From Notolepis coatsorum (taxonomy: Eukaryota; Chordata; Actinopteri; Aulopiformes; Paralepididae): DNA of 64,000 nucleotides. This document shows positions 55,854 through 64,000 of the stretch, one piece after another. The number at the start of each line of letters is the position of its first letter. The stretch's first letter is position 1. The stretch is from the NCBI GenBank assembly GCA_963971535.1, contig OZ020589.1, forward strand, positions 87,743,796 to 87,807,795. Direction: 5' to 3'. Under the pieces are notes generated by a model that saw only the letters and a list, made by a program, of their open reading frames with translations, ran no database searches and was not told where the DNA came from. A program made the position numbers and the translations under genes.

Positions 55854-57250
55854 TAACATTAACGAGACTCTTGTTGTGTCTATTCTGCTAACGCTACCTC
55901 TCATTGCTTTAACGTTACCTAGGCTCTCATGTCTATCTGCTAACGTTAACGCAGGGGTCTCAAACTCAATTTACCTGGGGGCCGCTGGAGGTAGAGTCTG
56001 GGTGAGGCTGGGCCGCATCAAATATTCCACAAAAAAAGGGTTTCAAGTATTCAAAAAAAAAGTACAACTGATCCAATCTTCTCAATCTTTAGCAATAACA
56101 TTTCAGAACATGAACAGTTCTTCAGAACATAAACGGTTCTTTCTTCAGGCTTCTCAGTGGTGTCAGTGGACTCATCCACAGCTATGGAAATGCGCTGTGC
56201 ATTTTTTTTATTCTATCACAAAGCTGTTTATTAAAAAAATAGGTAAAAACCATATTATGCGTTTTCATCAATAAATAAATGCCCCACACTTTTTTAATAG
56301 ATTGGGGGCCCACAAATTGATTCTTTCATGGGGCCCAGAATCTCCAGCTACGCCCCTGGCTGGGACTCAGGAATCCTGAGTCCGGATGAACGCATATTTT
56401 CCCTTTGAATTGCAGTCGACTTTTCTTTTACTGACCATCTTTGAAAATGCCATATTTTTCTGCTGGCTGCCTGCTGGCGAAAATAGGCTAATAGCTACAT
56501 TTATCTCACAGAGATACACTGGGAGCGAGTTTACTGTATGCGCTGCCAACTCTGCTCCGACTTGAACTGAAAGAGAGATACGTCATGCAGTCCGTGAAGA
56601 CCCGCCCTACTCCCCTACTCTGCCTCTGATTCGCAGACTGTGGGTGAGGGGGAAAAACGCTGACGGGACTCGTATGTGATTGGACCAGACTCGTACACAG
56701 ACAGACCTAGTGGCAGTGCTGCGGGACATGCAGAGCACTGCTCGCAGAGGAGAGAGATAACGAGGATGCATTTGCTTCCACTTTACTTGATATCACTCCG
56801 GAATCACGTTTCAACCAAGTCACTAACATAACGTTGCTGTCATGAGCCTGCGCTATGGTAGCCTACAAGTGATAAAATAAATAAAACTTCCAACTCTCGC
56901 GCAACGACTCGGCAAACAGTAGTGCGCGGGCCGCATTAACACTACACTTTGATATCCAGTAGGGGGCCGCAAAATATCATCCCGCGGGCCGCAATTGGCC
57001 CGCGGGCCGCGAGTTTGAGACCCCTGCGTTAACGTTAGCATTAAGCTAACAAGCTGGGGCCGCTGGTGTACAGCTGAGAGCTCCAGCATAGCTAACTTAT
57101 GTCCGCGAGCTAGGCGCAAGCCAGAGTAAAACACAGTTTTCATTCAATCAATAATAACATTAACGAGACTCTCGTTGTGTCTATTCTGCTAACGCTACCT
57201 CTCATTGCTTTAACGTTACCTAGGCTCTCGTGTCTATCGGCTAACGTTAG
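55748..57250. repeat. Direct duplication flanking a hAT-like insertion
   Basis: Unit 1 (55,748-55,943) and unit 2 (57,066-57,250) share agctgagagctccagcatag, a tcaatcaa tract of differing length, and ctgctaacgctacctctcat. The hAT-like element lies at the end of unit 1. Confidence 0.92.
55952..57026. mobile_element. hAT-like (Charlie-type ends) element, 1,075 bp
   Basis: Perfect inverted ends caggggtctcaaactc / gagtttgagacccctg with 8-bp duplication cgttaacg (55,944-55,951 and 57,027-57,034). Subterminal gggccgc motifs on both sides. It includes a block shared with 23,878-24,005. No intact transposase. Confidence 0.95.
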
Positions 57251-57854
57251 CATTAAGCTAACAAGCTGTAACGGCACCAGTCTCGCGTCTATCTGCTAAC
57301 TTTAGCATTAGGTAATAACCGCTTTAAAATGGATGGTGATTACCTCACGTTGTGTCTATTCTACTAGCATTAACCATTAGTTACTAGTACAAACAATCAA
57401 TAGCGAGTTATATTGATCACGCTATGTACGATAGCCATGCTAAAACGCTGGCACAACATTAGCACCTAACCTAACAACAACAACAAGCTTAACAAGTCAG
57501 CGATCTTTTTGTGAGACTAAACTCTCCGCTCTGTGGCAAATTGTGTTGATGTCGGTTTTGTTTCATCAATAAATGAGGCAGAATACACAGTGACTGTATC
57601 CTTTTTTGTTTATTGCACTTGTTCCTGCTGCAAATGAAATCCTACGCGAGACATTAAAGATGGCGGCTTTCTGTTTTTCTGGAGAACCTCCAACGAGTGA
57701 CGCGTCTCTCTTCTGACCAATCAGTGGTCTGCAGTGTTTCACGTGACTCATGAGGGGGTAAACGAGCGTAGAGCTGGTATTCACGAAGGAGAGCGCTGGC
57801 CAACGCTGGCCAATCAGAGAAACGCGGAAGTACATGTTGGTTGCCCAAAGTGTT

Positions 57855-58255
57855 CACGCCCCCCGGCCCCTAGCGGCCTAGCCCCCTCCAACCCCTTTTC
57901 ATGGGCGCTCGATCTCAGCTCCACGGTCCGTGCGCAACTCACAGGGCAAATACATACGTACGTGTTAATAAATACGTACGTACAACATAACACAATCAAA
58001 TACGATATCCGAGGGCGCTTGGTCTAGTGCTCGAAGTAGTCACTCTATTGGCTGAGAGTGGCACGTGACATCGCCTCGAGGAAATACGCTCTGCTCTGCT
58101 AGTAGTTGTCTGGTTGTCTGCTAGTAGTTAGCTGGTTAGATACTGTACATTCAGACAGTGTTGGATCTAACTAAATAGATTTATATGGACACTTTTATGG
58201 AAAGTTCAAGCCCTGGACCACAAAGCTTCTCGAAGGATTAAGGCTATACTCGGTC

Positions 58256-58290
<35 letters not shown>

Positions 58291-59545
58291 GCAGCTATAA
58301 TGGCTGGATGCAGTCTGGACAGTGGACATCGACATAACAGTCTGGACAATCGACATATACTGTACACTTTATCAAGCCCTGCTGGACCGCGTTTGAACTA
58401 AACAAGTGAGTTGCGGTCTCTCTCTCTCTCTCTCTCTCTCGCTCTCTCTCGCTCTCTCTCGCTCTCCCTGTTAGAGCGATGCTGTGTTGTTGTTGAACTA
58501 ACTAATTAATTTCGCCGCGGGGGGGCCATAATCACCCGGACAATGAATGGTAACTTGTTTAACACTTTGCCGACCAGTTAACTCGTGTTTCGATTCCACC
58601 CGTTGAGGACCAGAGCCACGAGTTAACTTGTGGCAAGTTGTTATTGTTTTATTCCATATTAATAACGGTATTAACGTCCCCGATCGACTTGCAGGATCTA
58701 CCCGCATATTTGATTTCCGAAACATGCAATACCGGCCAGATCCTCTTAGGGGCGCCATCGCTCCACTGCAGTATCATTGAGGCCGAATGGGAAAATTATA
58801 TTTTTTAGGGGCGTTTCATATGAGCCTGGATCCCAGCCGAACATCCTCCATCTTTGATCACGTTACCGAACGCAGATTTCAGCCTGGAATAATGGGAGTT
58901 ATGATCAGCCAATGGACATATCGATCTACCAGATTCCGATGCATAATGACGAAATGCTGCCGGCGATCACATGGGCTGACGGTAGGATACTATTCACCCA
59001 AATTACAGCCGGATTGGACATTGTTGTAACACGCAAGCGATCGATCAGTTGAATGTGGCTACTTGAATGCACACTGTATTGCTAATCAATAATATTAATC
59101 GGCGTCCCCCGCCGCCCCCATTTCATCCATAGATGCTCTGTAATAGTCCGGATGCTAAGCAGTTTGTTTTATTTCATTCGTATATATACAACAGAAATGG
59201 CGTTTGATATAACGTGACTAGCCTTTAGCCTCATATCTAGCTTCCCAGAAAAAAGACGAGACGAAAACTGCGATAAAGCTTATATTCACGACGCTATAAA
59301 ATGACAACCAACAGATGGATTTTTATTTTCTTTAAGCCATTATGAAGGCACGGTTTATGCACTCAAGTGACAATGAGAATGGACAGATAGCAATACTATA
59401 AAGTATATATATAGCTGTTAGAAAGTACATCGGTTTGTTGACAAACCCTGGTCGTCCAGAACCATATTACACTGCAAACCGTGGTCGCCAATGTGTTAAA
59501 ATGACAAGATATACATATGTGATTATTATTGTTTGGCTTTGGCAA
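57855..59545. other. Intronic sequence with two microsatellites, no gene
   Basis: (CAA)n at 58,257-58,290 and (CT)n at about 58,415-58,470 are the only repeats seen. No open frame resembles a protein. Confidence 0.5.
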
Positions 59546-59547
59546 TG

Positions 59548-59690
59548 TAAACTAGGGCTGACCTTCGAAGCTTTTTTTGGCAATCGAAGCTTCGGGGCCG
59601 AGCTTCGATTTTAATTCGAAGCTTCGAATTTTTTTTTTTTTTTTTTTTTTATATATATTTTTTTTTTATTTTTATTTTTATTTTTTGTAT
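59548..59690. repeat. Fragment of a hAT-like element with cgaagcttcg motifs
   Basis: tagggctgaccttcgaagct and repeated attcgaagcttcgaa palindromes are typical of a hAT end. A T-rich run interrupts it and the other end is not seen. Confidence 0.5.
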
Positions 59691-59842
59691 CTTATGTTGT
59701 GGGACTTGTACAGCACTTTCGTAAACTTTGTTGTTTTTAAATGTGCTCTATAAATAAAGTGGGTTGGATTAATTAATTAAGTAGCCCCTTTCGTGACTGT
59801 AACGCATCCAACAAAACCAAATTCTCAACAATACTAAACGAC

Positions 59843-60345
59843 ATGGCCCCCCTAAGAACCACCAGGGTAAAAAATCGCGCTGAGCCGTGGATGCACTCCG
59901 AAATACTGGCCGCTATGAAAACCAGAGACAAAAAATGCTCTGAGTTTCGTAAAAGTCAGTCAAAGCTTACTAAAAGCACGAGCAGTGAACTCCAAGCCCA
60001 CGTGACTGAACTCAAACTAGAAAGAAACAGACTAAGAAACGACGTAAACTCCATGATCAAAACTGCAAAAAAGAATTTCATCAATGACAAAACTGAGGAA
60101 AACAAAAACAAACCACGTGAACTTTGGAAATTACTCAATAATCAACTAGGATGCAGTAAAAAACTTAAAACCAGATTCTCAAACATAAACATAAAAACGG
60201 ACAACACGCTCATCACAGACAAGCTGGATGTAGCCAATTACTTAAACATTTTCTTCACAAACAGCCACAACACTGGTAAACAAACTACCCTCCCACTCAG
60301 GGCTTTATGGGGTAGAACACATAGTAGCTTACTACAAAAACCTAG
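59843..60345 (+). pseudogene. LINE ORF2 linker segment before the frameshift
   Basis: Residues such as RAEPWMHSEILAAMKTRDKKCSEFRK and a lysine-rich helix, then LWKLLNNQLG and NYLNIFFTNS, are the standard region between endonuclease and RT in jockey-superfamily LINEs. The frame is lost near 60,300 and coding continues in another frame as the RT. The endonuclease itself is missing. Confidence 0.85.
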
Positions 60346-60374
60346 GGGTCCGCAAGGACGACTTCAAGCTAGAA

Positions 60375-61937
60375 ATGGTAACAACAGATGAGGTACTCAA
60401 TAAACTGAGCGCCCTCCAACCTAACAAGGCCACTGGCCATGACAACATCCCCTCCAAATTCCTCAGAGACTCAGCAGCCGCCATCACCCCAATCATCACA
60501 CACATAATAAACCTCTCCATAAAACAGGGACACGTCCCCAAGGACTTCAAAATTGCGAGGGTGACCCCTCTGCACAAAAAGGGCAGCAAATTAGACCCAG
60601 GCAACTACCGCCCTGTTTCTATTCTCACCTCCATCTCGAAAGTCATGGAAAAAATAGTCTACGAACAGGTCGAAAAGTACCTAGCGGAAAAAAATCTAAT
60701 CTACGAATTCCAATCTGGCTTCAGAACATCCCACTCCACTGACACATGCCTTCTCTATTTGAATGACCACATCAAACAAGAGGTGGACGCAGGCAAATAC
60801 TGCGGCATGGTCATGCTGGACCTACAAAAGGCCTTTGACACGGTCAATCACTCCATTCTGATTGACAAGCTAAAAGCAATTGGTTTTGATAGTCTATCAG
60901 TGAGCTGGATGCAATCCTACCTTGAGGGCAGGGAACAGATGGTGGAGGTAAACGGTACCCTATCCCCCCCTCTCACAGTGAGCTGTGGTGTTCCACAAGG
61001 AAGCATACTAGGACCGCTACTGTTCCTAATTTATGCAAATGACATGTCGTCAGCTTGTGACTGCAACTTGTTCCTGTTTGCGGACGACTCAGCCCTGCTG
61101 GTCTCTGACAAGAACAAGTTACAGGTTGAAAAAACCCTCAGCTCTGAACTAGGCAGAATCTGCATATGGCTCGCTGATAACAAACTATCATTACACATGG
61201 GCAAAACAGAGTCCATTCTCTTCGGTTCAAATAACAAACTCAGCAAGACCGACGGCTTCTCAGTTACAGTGGGTGACAATATTGTCACAAGGAAAGATGA
61301 AATTACCTACCTGGGTTCCATCCTAGAGGCTAATCTCTCCTGTGACAAAATGGCATCCAATGTAATAAAAAAAGTCAACCAACGAACTCGATTCTTGTAC
61401 CGGATCTCCTCTCTGGTAAACAAGAATACCCTGAAGACTCTGGCAGGAGCACTCATTCAGGGGTACTACGACTATGCTTGCACCTCATGGTACCAAAGCA
61501 CCTCAAAGGCGCTAAAAACAAAATTACAAACATCTCAAAACAAACTGGTCAGACTACTGCTTGACCTTACTCCTAGAACCCACCTCACCCCTGCCCACTT
61601 TGACAACCTAGGATGGCTTAGAGTAGATGACAGAGTACAGCAACTTGCAATGGGCCTGGTCTACAAGATACACTACACGACCAAGGTACCCATGTACATG
61701 GCAAAATACTTCCCAAAGGTCAGTGAATACCACGATCACAACACCAGAGGGAGCTCCACAAATCATGTTAAACCCAGATTCGGCTCAAATAAGGGACTAA
61801 ACACGTTTCGCAATTATGCCACATCAATGTGGAACGCCCTACCCAAAGCTGTAAAGGAATGTGGATCACTACCCACTTTCAAAACCTCTCTCAAGAGACA
61901 CCTACGGGAGACTGCAATGCAACACTGGCCCCTGTAA
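60375..61937 (+). CDS. L2-like LINE reverse transcriptase and C-terminus
   Basis: A 520-codon frame with no internal stop. RT motifs in order: NKATGHDNIPSKFL (about 17), NYRPVSILTSISKVMEK (about 77), MLDLQKAFDTVNHSIL (about 146), SCGVPQGSILGPLLFLIYAND (about 203), the catalytic FADDSALLVS (about 235), and LADNKLSLHMGKTESILFG (about 262). The C-terminal part ends NALPKAVKECGSLPTFKTSLKRHL, as in L2/CR1-type LINEs. Catalytic residues appear intact. An upstream frameshift and missing endonuclease make the copy non-autonomous. The exact clade (L2, CR1 or Rex1) was not established. Confidence 0.92.
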   Translation: MVTTDEVLNKLSALQPNKATGHDNIPSKFLRDSAAAITPIITHIINLSIKQGHVPKDFKIARVTPLHKKGSKLDPGNYRPVSILTSISKVMEKIVYEQVEKYLAEKNLIYEFQSGFRTSHSTDTCLLYLNDHIKQEVDAGKYCGMVMLDLQKAFDTVNHSILIDKLKAIGFDSLSVSWMQSYLEGREQMVEVNGTLSPPLTVSCGVPQGSILGPLLFLIYANDMSSACDCNLFLFADDSALLVSDKNKLQVEKTLSSELGRICIWLADNKLSLHMGKTESILFGSNNKLSKTDGFSVTVGDNIVTRKDEITYLGSILEANLSCDKMASNVIKKVNQRTRFLYRISSLVNKNTLKTLAGALIQGYYDYACTSWYQSTSKALKTKLQTSQNKLVRLLLDLTPRTHLTPAHFDNLGWLRVDDRVQQLAMGLVYKIHYTTKVPMYMAKYFPKVSEYHDHNTRGSSTNHVKPRFGSNKGLNTFRNYATSMWNALPKAVKECGSLPTFKTSLKRHLRETAMQHWPL

Positions 61938-62693
61938 ATATCCTAACCCAACCCCCTCCAATGTACAGTCATTTACCTAGTATGGTCTTGTCAATAGTCC
62001 AATGTACAATTTTGTTTGTTTGTACAGAGTCCCCCCCCCCCCCCCCTCAATGTACAGTTTTGCTTGTTTATACAATGTGCCCCCCCCACCCACCTCCAAT
62101 GTAAATTACCCAGTATGGTTGTCAATATCCCAGTGTACCCAACCCCCCCCACCCAACCCCCCCCACCCAACCTCCTCCAATGTACAGTTTCTACGTCAAA
62201 TGTATATACTCCCTTTTCTTGACTCCTTCTGTATCACAAACAGTACTGTATTTGCAAATCTGGTATGTCATAAATGTATAGATGTAGCAGTACTGACTAT
62301 CTGTATGTCATGTATGTCATATATGTCCTGATGAATTGAAAATGGGGGACCCTGGTGTAAACAAGACGAAAGTCTTTCTCTGGTCTGCATCCCCTTAACA
62401 ATTGTGTGTATTGAGCTGTACTGTATTGTACCCATTCTGCAATCTGTTAATAAAGTTTTCAATCAATCAATCAATCAATCAATTCAATCAATCAATCAAT
62501 CAACAAGGTTTCACTCGGCTGTGTGATTTAATTCAAGGTGGATCGCTGTTGTCGTTTGAACAACTTCAGATTTCATGGGAACTACCAATCCCCCAAATCA
62601 AGAATGTTTAAGATGAATGAAGTAAGATTTTGATTATTTGAAATATGGCCTGTGTAGACTAAACTATGCACAGAATTATGTCAGTCTACAACA

Positions 62694-64000
62694 GGGGTGG
62701 GCAACTTTGTATATGGTGAGGGCCACAAAATGTCCACAATCAATCTGGGGGGCCGCATTGTTTATCGGCAGTCCCGCCAGTAGTACCCCATCACTCAAAT
62801 AGCCCTAATAGTCACAAGGTATATAAACAATTATAATTTGTTGTAACTTTGTTTTTATTACATTTCAAATGCATTTAGTAATGCAATTTCAACTTTATGA
62901 ATTTATAAACAGCTGAATTTAAAAGTATTGCTGTGTAACCCCAAATATATACAAAAATGATCAATTATAATTAAGGCTTCTAATAAAATAAATTTATGAA
63001 CTTAAAGCCCACTGCTCAACAAACACAAAGCAGCATTCCTGCTGCATTTCACAGTAAATCAAAAGTGCAATAATAAATGATTTTGTTAAATGTATAAACT
63101 TTTATCCTGCTACTAAACAAAACATTATAACACTGAAATGCATGTTATGGATATGAAGCACTAGGGGTGGGACGATACATCGATCCAGATCGATACATCG
63201 ATGTAATTATCAACAATCGAATCGGATTGATGCGATGTAATAAGATCGATTCATATCGATACTCTTATTTTGAAAATCCTGTGGCGAGTCTCATATCGGC
63301 CCAAGAACAACAGCAGTAGCTCCGTGTGTGTAGATGTTACAGCATAGCATTCTCCCTTTCTGTGTGTGTGTGTGCGCGCGTCTTTGGAAAGACCAGATGA
63401 GGTCAGAGGAGTTTGATGTTTAAATGTTATTTAAACATAAACAATATAATACATAATAAATGTAGGCCAGATACATGATCATGCAACATCAACAAATTGT
63501 TGTAGGAACGGTTTGGGAGAGGGAGGTTGTGAGTTTTGAGTTCTAAAAAATGTAGCTTAAAGTTTAAAGCTCAATATATAAAAACGTGGCACTTTACAGT
63601 GAACAGGAGGTCTATTTGTATTAAAAACAATAGATTGATTTTCCTTTAAATGTCTGGAAGAGCTCAAAAATACAAATGGCAAATGATATTTTCATTACCT
63701 TTTTTTTGTTGATCTAAATGTTACTGATTGTGTTAAATGGGCATATGATATCATCTCATATCGATTGCAGGCACCCGAATCTAATCGTATCGTATTGTAT
63801 CGTGAGAGACTTTGTGATATCGGCAAATATCGTATCGTTGTCCAAAGAATCGATATCGTATCGTATCATGATGAAACTGGTGATTCCCACCCCTATGAAG
63901 CACTCAGGAATGTTTTGTTTAGTAGCAGGATAAAAGTGTATACATTTAACAAAATCATTTATTATTGCACTTTTGATTTACTGTTGTAGTGAAATGCAGC
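62694..64000. mobile_element. hAT-like foldback element running off the window
   Basis: The left end caggggtgggcaactttg is a common hAT-type terminus. Bases 63,041-63,126 are the reverse complement of 63,910-64,000, with arms still paired at the window edge. The right half of the element therefore lies beyond 64,000. Another element (63,163-63,894) sits in the loop. Confidence 0.75.
63163..63894. mobile_element. Inverted-repeat element with atcgat-rich ends, 732 bp
   Basis: Ends aggggtggga and tcccacccct with a 10-bp duplication atgaagcact (63,153-63,162 and 63,895-63,904). The ends are dense in cgatac/atcgat motifs. The interior is AT-rich with no transposase. The duplication is longer than the usual 8 bp of hAT, so the superfamily is open. 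Confidence 0.8.

Larger units (their letters stand above)
55621..57854. mobile_element. Foldback composite with inner duplication
   Basis: Arms at 55,621-55,704 and 57,753-57,854 are reverse complements (gaacactttcggcaaccaac versus its complement), the right arm with an extra ~18 bp. Inside, 55,748-55,943 is duplicated directly at 57,066-57,250, and a hAT-like element separates the two. No coding sequence. A hAT-type motif, cagtggtggctgg at about 55,528, may mark the true left end. Confidence 0.65.
59784..62505 (+). mobile_element. L2-like LINE, 5'-truncated, nearly intact RT
   Basis: It begins in the linker between endonuclease and RT of ORF2, contains one frameshift near 60,300, an intact RT and C-terminus to 61,937, a 3' UTR with ccaatgtacag units and C runs, and ends with aataaagttttcaatcaatc repeated. 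It is the reference for at least five partial copies in this window. No clear target duplication was found. Confidence 0.92.

Overview
This window reads as teleost fish nuclear DNA. It carries fish-type retroelements (a Ty3/gypsy element with the Gmr1 gene order, a sushi-type chromovirus, L2-like and L1-like LINEs, a DIRS-like gag), many hAT-like elements with 8-bp target duplications, long dinucleotide repeats, and one recognisable host gene exon with a vertebrate splice donor. There are no bacterial-style operons. Almost everything outside that exon is transposable element or tandem repeat, much of it nested.

Layout. 1-4.8 kb: mostly unassigned sequence with short tandem repeats, a degenerate Ig/Fn3 (giant muscle protein type) pseudogene at about 2.69-3.29 kb, and a possible LTR promoter/polyA block ending near 4.78 kb. 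4.8-11.4 kb (minus): a truncated gypsy element (LTR, PBS, gag-protease, integrase) interrupted by a 5'-truncated L1-like LINE with a 16-bp target duplication. 11.5-12.55 kb: an inverted-repeat remnant split by a small hAT-like element. 12.56-23.88 kb (minus): a DIRS-like composite with short inverted ends, a broken gag, a 5S rRNA-like sequence and a 142-bp inverted repeat. Its gag is split by a nearly pristine 6.1-kb Gmr1-type element (16,079-22,201) whose pol order is integrase, then reverse transcriptase, then RNase H. 24.0-28.85 kb: an L1-like 3' end and a 2.25-kb tandem duplication. 29.5-43.4 kb: two copies of an L2-like LINE plus shared flank, separated by a ~62-bp minisatellite into which a solo LTR and a full sushi-type element (32,793-38,877, minus) inserted; the second copy carries a further solo LTR full of minisatellites. 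43.7-49.3 kb: a 24-bp palindromic satellite, a hAT-like element, LINE fragments, a 1-kb GA-rich minisatellite and microsatellites.

50,053-50,464 (+) is coding exon 1 of a tmem178-family gene, ending in a canonical donor. No second exon is visible, so the remaining 13.5 kb is probably its first intron. That stretch holds at least five hAT-like or foldback elements and an L2-like LINE with a nearly intact reverse transcriptase.

The genes do not form one pathway. The window is a record of layered insertions, and many insertion sites can be read directly from their target duplications: LINE into gypsy, Gmr1 into DIRS gag, hAT into an inverted repeat, sushi and a solo LTR into a minisatellite, a solo LTR into a duplicated LINE flank, hAT into a (CA)n tract. 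The most notable elements are the young Gmr1-order element, the DIRS-like composite with its 5S-like insert, and the putative self-priming stem next to the sushi LTR.
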